From assembly GCA_015066105.1 (NCBI GenBank), contig SVOY01000006.1, positions 57,723-121,722 on the forward strand: DNA of 64,000 bases. Reading direction: 5' to 3'. The translations under genes were made by a program, and so were the position numbers. This document shows positions 18,108 to 25,523 of the stretch, piece by piece; within the stretch, counting starts at the first letter, position 1; each line of letters begins with the position of its first letter. The notes beneath the pieces are model-generated. The model did no database searches. It was not told the origin of the DNA and saw only the letters and a list, made by a program, of their open reading frames with translations. Origin of the DNA: Oscillospiraceae bacterium. GTDB taxonomy: Bacteria > Bacillota > Clostridia > Oscillospirales > Acutalibacteraceae.

Positions 18108-18220
18108 TATGGGGGCGATTGTGCGCTCTTCTCTTAAGCCTTAACAGGGTTATTATGAATAATCTGAACAAGCACACACAAGCGCGCTGAAGTAACGGTC
18201 AGCTTTATGTGTTAAACAAA

Positions 18221-18250
18221 TAAAGCGCAGTCTGAAAAGTCTGCGCTTTA
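18221..18250. terminator. Terminator, repeat copy 3 (bidirectional)
   Basis: The stem has become TAAAGCGCAG/CTGCGCTTTA: both arms changed together relative to copies 1 and 2. It can also end the minus-strand gene at 18271. Confidence 0.8.
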
Positions 18251-18270
18251 TCATGTAATATGATTTACGA

Positions 18271-19140
18271 CTACTGCTTTTTCTTCTTTTTTATCTTCAT
18301 AATGATTGTCAGTGCAGTTAAAATCAGCAGTATAAACACGATGCATAATATGACAGTTGTATAGTCCTTTGTTTCTGCTGCGTAGGAATAATCAACGCTT
18401 ATGCTTCTGTCATAGTTATCGGAGGCATCAATGGGATGTGTGGGTAAGAGCTTAAAAATCATAAAGCCGCCTACCTGCTTTTTTGTTGTGTACAGCTCTG
18501 TCCAATGACCTATGCCGTCAAGAGAAATTTTAGCAAGCGTGTTATAGCTTTTTGAAACCTTCCAGTTTTCCTCAACAGCGTTTCGGCGGTAATCCTCGGC
18601 ATAAAATGTGTCTGCATCATAGCAGAAAAAATCATCGTTCCAGCCGACTTCAATAAAATCCTCGTCTCTTAAAATCGGCTTGTTGAGTTCGTGCTCCCAA
18701 CAAATGCAAACCGTTTCACCGATAATGCCTGTATTGCTTTCGTCTGCAAGCTGAAGCGAAAGCTTTTTTATAACTGCGTTACTGCTTTTTGCTTTTTGTG
18801 TGTTGCAGTCAATGGTCAAAATGTTGCCGATGCTTATATAATCTCTTATTATACTGAGCGATGTTTCGGCAAGTCCTTTCAGAAAGCTTTCAGGTATACC
18901 GACAGATAGCAGATACTCATAGTCGCTAACATAGTCGGGGTCACTTGCTTCTTTTATTTTTTCTGCCATTTTGTTTATCATTGAATCGGTCATATCGTTC
19001 AGAAAATCTTCATCATAACCGTTTTCAGTCAGGATTTTATAGTTGTTACTGTCGGTGTTTATCGCAAAGGCCGTGGTAAGCGTTGAAAAAAGGATAAGAG
19101 CACACAAAAGTGAGCTTAGCATTACCTTGAGAGTTTTCAT
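18271..19140 (-). CDS. Secreted or membrane-anchored protein, unknown function
   Basis: The 289-residue product has a signal peptide (MKTLKVMLSSLLCALILFST), a long extracellular part with no motif I know, and a C-terminal membrane helix (TTVILCIVFILLILTALTI) followed by KIKKKKKQ, so it is a type-I anchored protein. Start at 19140 rather than 19215: AAAGGAG lies just upstream and the signal peptide begins there. It starts 5 nt after the XRE regulator's stop codon, so the two are co-transcribed and the regulator may control or sense this protein. Confidence 0.7.
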   Translation of the reverse strand: MKTLKVMLSSLLCALILFSTLTTAFAINTDSNNYKILTENGYDEDFLNDMTDSMINKMAEKIKEASDPDYVSDYEYLLSVGIPESFLKGLAETSLSIIRDYISIGNILTIDCNTQKAKSSNAVIKKLSLQLADESNTGIIGETVCICWEHELNKPILRDEDFIEVGWNDDFFCYDADTFYAEDYRRNAVEENWKVSKSYNTLAKISLDGIGHWTELYTTKKQVGGFMIFKLLPTHPIDASDNYDRSISVDYSYAAETKDYTTVILCIVFILLILTALTIIMKIKKKKKQ

Positions 19141-19145
19141 TATAT

Positions 19146-19763
19146 TCAATCTCCTTTCCTTTTGTTGTTCAGTATACGGATGCCCCATCCGACAAGAGCA
19201 AACAGGGTTATCCACAGTAAAACAGAAACTGCAAGCAGGGGGGCGTATTCGGCTGTATAAGCTGATTTATCAAAAATCAAGTCTATACCGCCTGCGGTTG
19301 TGAGTGAGCAGAACACATTTATGTAAACATATACCAGCCACAGTGAAAAATAAACGGGGTGTTTTTTGCACAAAAGCAGTACGGCCGCTACTGCCCCGAA
19401 CAAAAGGGGAATATAAAAGCTTTTTGGTGAAATGAAAAGAAAGAAAAGAGCGTTTATTATAAGACCCGTTGAAAAAACTGCTTTTATGTCGGTATGCCTT
19501 TCAATTATAACGGTTTTTTCCTTGATAACGGTCTGCTCTTTTTCTTTACTTTCCGCATCTTCGGTAATGCCTCTTAAAACATAATCTGAGCTCACCTTAA
19601 AAAGCTCACACAGACGGATTATTTTATCAAGCTCCGGAAGACTTGAATCGTTTTCCCATTTGGAAACCGTCTGCCGTGATACCTCGAGTCTGTCGGCAAG
19701 GTCGCCCTGAGACATATTGTTTTGCTTTCTCAGCGCGTAAATTCTTTCGCCCATAGTGTTCAT
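19146..19763 (-). CDS. XRE-family regulator with C-terminal membrane segments
   Basis: The 205-residue product has an N-terminal helix-turn-helix (residues ~5-60: NNMSQGDLADRLEVSRQTVSKWEND) and about four hydrophobic segments from residue 90 on, ending in a basic tail. Membrane-tethered XRE regulators of this type are common in Clostridia and often act on the operon they head. It is the first gene of a two-gene unit with the anchored protein at 18271. The start at 19763 has AAAGGG 11 nt upstream; a second ATG three codons later is possible. Confidence 0.78.
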   Translation of the reverse strand: MNTMGERIYALRKQNNMSQGDLADRLEVSRQTVSKWENDSSLPELDKIIRLCELFKVSSDYVLRGITEDAESKEKEQTVIKEKTVIIERHTDIKAVFSTGLIINALFFLFISPKSFYIPLLFGAVAAVLLLCKKHPVYFSLWLVYVYINVFCSLTTAGGIDLIFDKSAYTAEYAPLLAVSVLLWITLFALVGWGIRILNNKRKGD

Positions 19764-19931
19764 TTCCGTTCACGCCCTTTCTGTGCTTTTATAATATCAC
19801 GGTGAAAGCAAAAAGTCTATCAACAGTGGTTTAAAATTTAGCAACTGACGGTTGCAGAATTGAATTTTTTCATTGCAAAACTCCTCGGATAATGGTATAA
19901 TTTGTCAAATCCGTTAAGTGAGGTGCTTTTT

Positions 19932-20345
19932 ATGTGGCTTGTATTTGCATTACTTTCAGCCGTTTTTGCGGCGCTGACATCAATACTTGCAAAAATAGGC
20001 ATTGACGGGGTCAACTCCAACCTTGCAACTGCAATACGCACGGTTGTTGTGGTCGTTATGTCCTGGGGAATGGTTTTTCTCACCAACGCACAAAGCGGTA
20101 TTACGGAAATAAGCAAAAAGAGCTGGATTTTTCTCGTTCTCTCCGGCCTTGCAACGGGTGCCTCCTGGCTTTGTTATTACAGGGCACTGCAGATAGGCGA
20201 TGCCTCAAAGGTTGTGCCGATTGACAAATTGAGCGTGGTAATCACACTTGTTCTCGCTTTTGTTTTTCTCCACGAGCAGTTTACGGCAAAATCACTTATC
20301 GGCTGTGTGCTTATAGGCATAGGCACACTTATTATGGTTATTTAA
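19932..20345 (+). CDS. Half-size EamA/DMT-family transporter
   Basis: This 137-residue product has five membrane helices, half the ten of full EamA proteins, so it probably works as a dimer. Family features are the N-terminal WLVFALLSAVFAALTSILAKIG, the GLATGASWLCYYRALQIGDAS block near residue 70, and the VVPIDKLSVVITLVLAFVFLHE repeat-end motif. Substrate is unknown. Start at 19932 is chosen for the GAGGTG ribosome site; the upstream codons of the frame are not hydrophobic. The NhaC-like gene follows after 10 nt and the two are likely one operon. Confidence 0.82.
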   Translation: MWLVFALLSAVFAALTSILAKIGIDGVNSNLATAIRTVVVVVMSWGMVFLTNAQSGITEISKKSWIFLVLSGLATGASWLCYYRALQIGDASKVVPIDKLSVVITLVLAFVFLHEQFTAKSLIGCVLIGIGTLIMVI

Positions 20346-20355
20346 GGAAACATTT

Positions 20356-21648
20356 ATGGAAACACTTTTTCTTGTAATATTCACCCTTACGCTTACGGTG
20401 TTCATTGCGCTTGATTGGTCAATAGTGCTTGCACTTTTAATCGGGCTTTTTCTCTTTTCTCTTTATGCAGGCCTTAAGGGCTACAGTATATCCGGAATTT
20501 TAAGGATGATTGCTGACGGGGCAAAAACCTCAAAAAACATTCTCATCGTCTTTTCGCTTGTGGGTATACTTACCGCCCTATGGCGCGATTGCGGCACAAT
20601 CCCCACAATAATTGCCTATACCGTGAATTTAATAAATCCCAAATCCTTTATTTTTATGACCTTTGCTCTTTGCTGCCTTGTGTCCTTTCTTATCGGCACC
20701 TCCTTCGGCTCGGCGGCAACAATGGGCGTAATCTGTGTAACAATGGGTGCGGCAATGGGTGCAGACCCGGTGCTTACGGGCGGTGCAATGCTTTCCGGTG
20801 TGCTTTTCGGCGACAGGTGCTCGCCTGTTTCAACAAGTGCACTTTTAGTCAGCGAGCTTACAGGGACAAATATTTACGATAACATAAAGCGTATGCTCAG
20901 AACGGCGGCAATACCCTTTGCGGCTACAAGCCTTATCTATATTTTTGCAGGCTTTTTTTCTCATACGGGTGAAAGCAAAACCGATATCATATCGCTTTTT
21001 GCAAAAGAGGTTAACATAACACCCCTTGCACTTATTCCTGCGGCCGTTATACTTGTGCTTGCCCTTTTTAAGGTGAAAACAAGGTATTCAATGCTCTGCA
21101 GTATCATAGCCGCCTTTTTTGTCAGCCTTTTTGTGCAGAAAACGGAAATCACCGAGCTTCTGAAGTTCATTGTTACGGGCTACGAGGCTAAGCTCCCCGA
21201 GCTTTCGTCAATGCTTGACGGCGGCGGCTTCACCTCAATGATAAGGGTGGTGCTGATTGTGTGCATTTCCTCGGCTTATTCGGGCATTTTCAATGCAACG
21301 GGGATGCTTACAAGCCTTATTTCAAGGCTTGAAGCACTTGCAGACAAAACGGGCAGCTTTGCCGTTACGGTTTTTGTTTCGGTTTTCACTTCTGCAATTT
21401 CCTGCAATCAGACCCTTGCAATCATTCTTTCAGACAGCCTTTGCAGTAAGCTTGAAAAGGATAAAAAACAGTTTGCCGTTGACCTTGAAAATTCGGTGGT
21501 TGTTATCGCTCCGCTTATTCCCTGGTCAATAGCAGGCGCAGTGCCTCTGACCTCGGCGGGTGCACCTCAGGCAAGTCTGCTGACAGCCTTTTTTCTGTAC
21601 CTTGTGCCCCTTTATTACCTTTTTGTAAGAAGAAAAAGAAGAGTTTAA
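20356..21648 (+). CDS. NhaC-type Na+/H+ antiporter family protein
   Basis: The 430-residue product has about 11 to 12 membrane segments and typical NhaC-family blocks: LVSFLIGTSFGSAATMG, AMLSGVLFGDRCSPVSTS near residue 150, and a second-half repeat AISCNQTLAIILSDSLC with LIPWSIAGAVPLTSAGAP near the end. Members exchange Na+ or amino-acid related substrates (malate/lactate, tyrosine) so the exact ions are unclear. It follows the small EamA gene closely. Confidence 0.82.
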   Translation: METLFLVIFTLTLTVFIALDWSIVLALLIGLFLFSLYAGLKGYSISGILRMIADGAKTSKNILIVFSLVGILTALWRDCGTIPTIIAYTVNLINPKSFIFMTFALCCLVSFLIGTSFGSAATMGVICVTMGAAMGADPVLTGGAMLSGVLFGDRCSPVSTSALLVSELTGTNIYDNIKRMLRTAAIPFAATSLIYIFAGFFSHTGESKTDIISLFAKEVNITPLALIPAAVILVLALFKVKTRYSMLCSIIAAFFVSLFVQKTEITELLKFIVTGYEAKLPELSSMLDGGGFTSMIRVVLIVCISSAYSGIFNATGMLTSLISRLEALADKTGSFAVTVFVSVFTSAISCNQTLAIILSDSLCSKLEKDKKQFAVDLENSVVVIAPLIPWSIAGAVPLTSAGAPQASLLTAFFLYLVPLYYLFVRRKRRV

Positions 21649-21728
21649 TTCTTTATTAAAAAAACAACAACAGTTAATTTAAAGATTTGGCATATATTTA
21701 ATTTATTAAAAAGAAGGAGTGATTTTTT

Positions 21729-22292
21729 ATGAAGAAAATTACAGCGGTGCTTCTTGCGGTGCTTATGCTCTTTACGGCGGTTTCTTTTACAGCCTCGGCG
21801 GCAGAGGATGAGAACGTTGCAAGAATGTGGATTTGCTCGGAAAAAAGCGACAACTCAGGCGTAGGTCACATTTTCCTTTTTTTCGAAAATCTTACGGACA
21901 AAACAATAACGGTGGGCAAGTATAAGCTTAAGGCACACAAGGATGTTTCCGTAGGCTGCTTCGGTACCGAGGGGCCTAACGGCGCAGGCGTTTACTACAA
22001 CCTTGAAACAGAGCTTGACCACTACAGTCAGCTTATCGGCCTTTCAACGCTTCTTACGGAGGATGAGCTTGAGGATGTAACAAAGAAAATAAAAAGCTTT
22101 GACAGATGGGACCCCATTTTCAACTGCAATTATTTTGCTCTTTTAGGCTGGAATGCAGGAGCTGAAAGCTCAATTCCCTTTTTGATTTTCCCTCAGCTGA
22201 CGCGCTTCTTTATCCGTCTCAAGGGCGGCGTGTCAAACCCCTTTGACCTTTATTCGAGAGATGTAAAGGTATATAAGCAGTCAAAGCTGTAA
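21729..22292 (+). CDS. Secreted protein, possible permuted papain-like fold
   Basis: The 187-residue product has a signal peptide (MKKITAVLLAVLMLFTAVSF, cut near ASAAED). The mature domain has a His in GVGHIFLFFENLTD (about residue 48) and a Cys in FNCNYFALLGWNAG (about residue 135), the His-before-Cys order of circularly permuted NlpC/P60-like or LRAT-like enzymes. That fold assignment is an inference from motif order and nearby hydrophobic strands only. AAGGAG precedes the ATG. The gene stands alone, followed by a terminator and a hairpin array. Confidence 0.6.
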   Translation: MKKITAVLLAVLMLFTAVSFTASAAEDENVARMWICSEKSDNSGVGHIFLFFENLTDKTITVGKYKLKAHKDVSVGCFGTEGPNGAGVYYNLETELDHYSQLIGLSTLLTEDELEDVTKKIKSFDRWDPIFNCNYFALLGWNAGAESSIPFLIFPQLTRFFIRLKGGVSNPFDLYSRDVKVYKQSKL

Positions 22293-22318
22293 GCTGTAAA
22301 AAACTACCTTGCCGATTA

Positions 22319-22350
22319 GCGGAGTGTTCGTAAGGACACTCCGCAGTTTT
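22319..22350 (+). terminator. Terminator of the secreted papain-like gene
   Basis: The 9-bp stem GCGGAGTGT/ACACTCCGC (22319-22327 with 22336-22344) is followed by AGTTTTA. Confidence 0.72.
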
Positions 22351-22383
22351 ATTCGCCTTACGGCGAGTTGTATTGCTTGGCAG

Positions 22384-22517
22384 TTATATTATGCTTCGCA
22401 TAGTGTTATTGACCTTCGGTCAGTTTTTGGCGAATAAAATATAACTGAAACGAATAGTTTCAATATAACTATTGCTGAAAGCAATAATAACACTCTGCCG
22501 TCAGGCAGAATATCACT
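22384..22517. repeat. Hairpin array with constant spacers and variable stems
   Basis: Three direct 23-24-bp units at 22447-22517 each consist of a different short hairpin (GAAAC..GTTTC, ATTGCTGAAAGCAAT, CTGCC..GGCAG) followed by AATATAACT, AATAACACT or AATATCACT. The left part (22384-22421) has the same layout in reverse orientation, with AGTTATATT and AGTGTTATT spacers around ATGCTTCGCAT and GACCTTCGGTC. It fills most of the gap 22293-22658; no gene is seen. Confidence 0.8.
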
Positions 22518-22580
22518 TGAATCAACCGAAAAAATAAAGGCGCACTTACTCACCACTGAAGGCTTAAGTGCTAAAAAATT

Positions 22581-22618
22581 AGAGGTAACACGGCTTTTTT
22601 GTCCGCATTACCTCTTTT
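22581..22618 (-). terminator. Terminator of the DUF4153 operon
   Basis: An 8-bp stem AGAGGTAA/TTACCTCT has, on the minus strand, a following AATTTTTTAG. Confidence 0.68.
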
Positions 22619-22658
22619 CTGTCCTTAGCAACCTCTCACCTTTTCGCAAGGTAGTTTT

Positions 22659-23126
22659 TTATGCTGAAACGGAAAAGCAGAAGTAATCATTGCTCCCACT
22701 GTCATAAAGAAAAAGCAAGTGGTGGATTCCGAGGGCAGACTCTTGTGAAAAAGAGCAGAAATCATTGAGTGCAACATCGTAAATGCAATAGTATGTGGTA
22801 TCGGTAAGCTCCGGCGGGTGTTCAAACGCTCTGAAAAAGAAGCTGAAATCGTCATTTCTGTTAACTTGCTGCCAAATTCCGTTTTCAAGCTCTCCGGCTA
22901 TTGAGGCGGCTTGCTTACCCTTCAGGCGGTAATGCCACATTCTGCCGTCATCAAAGCTCATTTTCATTGCATCCGTGTAATCGTCAGCTATACCCGAAGG
23001 AATGTAAATGCTTATTTCTTCGTCCTTGAATTGCTTTGAAAGGTTGCGGCAGTTCAGCAAGGTGCTTATACAAAGCACTGTGACAGTCAGCACGAAAATA
23101 AGAAGCATTTTTGCCGTTTTTTTCAT
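22659..23126 (-). CDS. Membrane-anchored small protein, unknown function
   Basis: The 155-residue product starts with one membrane helix (MKKTAKMLLIFVLTVTVLCI) followed by an extracellular domain of about 120 residues with no recognised motif. The start at 23126 is placed 4 nt after the stop of the DUF4153-type gene; a longer frame would overlap that gene by 40 nt and has no better ribosome site. Close coupling suggests it works with the large membrane protein. Confidence 0.62.
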   Translation of the reverse strand: MKKTAKMLLIFVLTVTVLCISTLLNCRNLSKQFKDEEISIYIPSGIADDYTDAMKMSFDDGRMWHYRLKGKQAASIAGELENGIWQQVNRNDDFSFFFRAFEHPPELTDTTYYCIYDVALNDFCSFSQESALGIHHLLFLYDSGSNDYFCFSVSA

Positions 23127-23130
23127 CGTC

Positions 23131-24843
23131 TTAATCCCCGTAATAATATTTACCGTCAAGGTTTTCTTCAAGCTGTTGGTCGTAAAGGTTCATACATTCC
23201 TTCATAAGCTCCCTGTTATCCTTTGCGTATTCCCAGAAAAGGAAATCCGTAATACAGCAGGAGCTGAAAAAGCTTTCTGCAGTGCTTTGCGTAAGCTTTT
23301 GTTCAAAAATTTCATTATCGTAGCAGGTGTTGTTGCTCAGCAGTACGCCTATGCTGTTTTTTGCATCAAAGCTTTTTTCCTTGCCTGCCGCTGCCACCTT
23401 GCGGAAGCTTTTGAGTGCGTGATAATCGTCAGCCTCAAGGCGGACCGTGTGAACATCGTAATCCTCATGATATCCGTTAAGGTAAGCGTAGGTGTTGAAG
23501 GCTGCAATCAGCACACCGTCACCTATGAGGGTGTAAAGGCTTAAAGCCGCACAGCAGAAGCCGACAATAATCTTCATATAAGGGAAGCTTGTGCTGTAGA
23601 GCCTTGTGAGCACACAAAGCACGGTGACGAACAGTATAAGGTCAATAATGCAGACAAGTATGCGCTTGTGAGTAAGGCCGAGCTCAGTGATATAAAGAGC
23701 CATTTTTGACACGGCGGTGACTATAAGAAGCTCGGTAAAAACACAAAGGAAGGTGAAAACGCCCTTGAAAAGAGGTGCGATTTTTCCGTTTTCTCTGAGC
23801 CTGAGAAAGGCCATGCCGAGAGCAATCAGCCCGAGATTGATGAAGGCGATGGCACTCATTTCAAAAAAGCCTTGCCGTGCATATTCTGAAAGGGTCATAT
23901 TTACCGCAAGGGGGATTTTGCCTGAGAAGGCACCGAAGAAATAGGAGAGCTGAGAAAAGAGATAAAAGATGTAAAGAAGACAGATGAGCACATAAAAGCC
24001 TGCCGCAAGGTTTTCGGGGATGAATCTGCCGACGGATTTCTGTGCGTGCGGTGAGCGTGTCTTTTCGCGCTTTTGTATTCTGTGGCGGAAGCAGAAAAGT
24101 GCAGAAAAAATTAAGGTGCCGAAAATCAGTGCCTTTGCAGATGCCTGTGCTACGGTAAACAGTATTTCGGGGTCATCCGCAAAAAGCTTGTCAAGCAAGG
24201 AGGAAAAAAGCTTTGTAAGCCTTGAGCTTGCGTTGCTGAAGGCGGCATCACCGGAGGAAAGAAGCGTAAACAGAACACCGACAACGGGAAGAGCCAGAAG
24301 ACAGCCGAGCAGAGAACCGCAGATTTTTTTGTTCCTTTTTAAACGGACCTTTTTCAGAATTGCCCTTGCAGGCAAAAAACAGTATCTGAGAGGGCAAATG
24401 AAAATATCCTTAAGCTCCTCGGAAAGGTAACGGTAGCTGTTTCTTTTTTGTGTGAGGCTTCCCGTTTTTGTAACAAGGGCCGCCCCCGTAAGGTAAAGAA
24501 AGGCGGGTGCGCAATAAAAATCGCCGCCGTTTACGGCATAGGGCAGTGCGAAGCAAAGACTGCAAAGGGTGAAAAATGCCGTTGAAAGTCCCGAAGCACC
24601 CTTTTGGCCTTTGACGTAAAAAAGTGAAAGGGCGAATACAAGCAAAAGACAAAGGCATTTTATATAACCGCCTAAGCCCGCGTCAAAAAGAAATTCTATT
24701 GAAAAGAGTGAGCCGTAAAGAGAAAAGGCAAAGACTGCACAGAACAGGCAAAGCATAATGAAAAAATCACCGCGCTTAAGCTCGTAAGCGTCAGGCTTAT
24801 ATAAAACGGATAAGGGTTCATAGCGATTATCAGCACTGTTCAT
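23131..24843 (-). CDS. DUF4153-family polytopic membrane protein
   Basis: This 570-residue protein has roughly 13 hydrophobic segments. It carries the block typical of DUF4153/DUF4173 proteins, YARQGFFEMSAIAFINLGLI near residue 320, and a shorter soluble C-terminus after the last helix (about residue 465 on). The function of the family is not known. AAGGAGG precedes the ATG and a TTGACA-17-TATTTT promoter lies at 24884-24912. It heads a unit with the small anchored protein at 22659. Confidence 0.75.
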   Translation of the reverse strand: MNSADNRYEPLSVLYKPDAYELKRGDFFIMLCLFCAVFAFSLYGSLFSIEFLFDAGLGGYIKCLCLLLVFALSLFYVKGQKGASGLSTAFFTLCSLCFALPYAVNGGDFYCAPAFLYLTGAALVTKTGSLTQKRNSYRYLSEELKDIFICPLRYCFLPARAILKKVRLKRNKKICGSLLGCLLALPVVGVLFTLLSSGDAAFSNASSRLTKLFSSLLDKLFADDPEILFTVAQASAKALIFGTLIFSALFCFRHRIQKREKTRSPHAQKSVGRFIPENLAAGFYVLICLLYIFYLFSQLSYFFGAFSGKIPLAVNMTLSEYARQGFFEMSAIAFINLGLIALGMAFLRLRENGKIAPLFKGVFTFLCVFTELLIVTAVSKMALYITELGLTHKRILVCIIDLILFVTVLCVLTRLYSTSFPYMKIIVGFCCAALSLYTLIGDGVLIAAFNTYAYLNGYHEDYDVHTVRLEADDYHALKSFRKVAAAGKEKSFDAKNSIGVLLSNNTCYDNEIFEQKLTQSTAESFFSSCCITDFLFWEYAKDNRELMKECMNLYDQQLEENLDGKYYYGD

Positions 24844-24883
24844 TGTTAAACCTCCTTGAAAAAAATATATTCACTGTGACTTT

Positions 24884-24912
24884 AAAATAGCACACAATTT
24901 ATCGTTTGTCAA
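24884..24912 (-). promoter_or_regulatory. Promoter of the DUF4153 unit
   Basis: Minus-strand TTGACA (24907-24912), 17-nt spacer, TATTTT (24884-24889). Confidence 0.7.
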
Positions 24913-24961
24913 CAAAAAGATTATAAAAAACAGAAAATATTTTTCAAGTAACAAGAAAAAC

Positions 24962-24997
24962 GCAAAAAACAACAGCAAGCTTCGAGGGCTTGCTGTT
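24962..24997 (-). terminator. Terminator of the TerB-like gene
   Basis: A 10-bp stem AACAGCAAGC/GCTTGCTGTT with a 7-nt loop is followed on the minus strand by GTTTTTT. Confidence 0.82.
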
Positions 24998-25064
24998 ATT
25001 TAAACATAAGGTTAGCATAAAAATTAAATTTTGCATTACTGTTCCTGTGCCATTATCGTCAACC

Positions 25065-25484
25065 TTAGCCGCAAAGCTCCTTGAGGAAGGTAATCTCAGC
25101 GTCACTGATTTCGCCGTCAACGGCAAAAATCAGTGCAAGCATATAAGCAAAAAGGTCCATCTCATCGCTTGTCATGCAAAGGGCAACCTCACGAAGCTCG
25201 TTGACAATTTTCTTGTCTCCCTTTACAATTTTAACAAAGCCGCGGAAATCCTTTTCTTTTATGCCCACAACATCGTTCATCAGCTGAAGCTCCATATCGG
25301 AAAGGTCATCGTCAACTGAGGCCGTGTAGGCGGCAAGACCGACAAGCATAATGGGTGCGGCATCGCTGTCTGAATACTTTGCCGCAATTTCAAGCACCTT
25401 GTCCACAATGTCCTTGCCCGTTGCAACGATTTCCTCGTAGCTCATTTTCTGTACCTTGCTTAATAAATTACTCCAGTCTCTCAT
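25065..25484 (-). CDS. TerB-like helical protein
   Basis: The 139-residue product is all-helical with the TerB-type pairing of acidic loops: ASVDDDLSDMELQLM near residue 60 and AVDGEISDAEITFLKELCG at the end. TerB-fold domains are found in tellurite-resistance and other stress systems and are thought to bind metal through these acidic loops. No other ter genes are here, so no resistance function is implied. CAGGAGA precedes the start, and a terminator follows. The DUF1846 gene upstream is 40 nt away on the same strand. Confidence 0.68.
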   Translation of the reverse strand: MRDWSNLLSKVQKMSYEEIVATGKDIVDKVLEIAAKYSDSDAAPIMLVGLAAYTASVDDDLSDMELQLMNDVVGIKEKDFRGFVKIVKGDKKIVNELREVALCMTSDEMDLFAYMLALIFAVDGEISDAEITFLKELCG

Positions 25485-25523
25485 ATTATCTTCTCCTGAC
25501 TTTTAGTATTTTATATTATTTTT

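Larger units (their letters stand above)
17881..18256. repeat. 144-bp tandem repeat (2.6 copies) downstream of nifJ
   Basis: Units begin at 17881, 18025 and 18169, exactly 144 bp apart; each starts near (T/C)AAGC(G/A)CACACAAGCGCGCTG and contains a terminator hairpin. The first two copies are near identical; the third is shortened and diverged. The gap 17872-18270 holds nothing else. Confidence 0.92.

Noticed and set aside
17881..18256. CRISPR array
   Set aside because: The repeat has a 144-bp unit with near-identical whole units and terminators, not short repeats with unique spacers, and no cas genes are present.
18271..18500. LPTHP followed by a membrane helix and basic tail as a sortase signal in the anchored protein
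   Set aside because: The motif is not LPxTG and lies about 37 residues before the membrane helix, too far for a cell-wall sorting signal.
22384..22517. CRISPR-like mini array
   Set aside because: The variable parts are self-complementary hairpins of 11-15 nt, far shorter than spacers, and the constant part is 9 nt.
25065..25484. Tellurite resistance locus
   Set aside because: Only one TerB-like domain protein is present; no terA, terC, terD or terZ-like genes are nearby.
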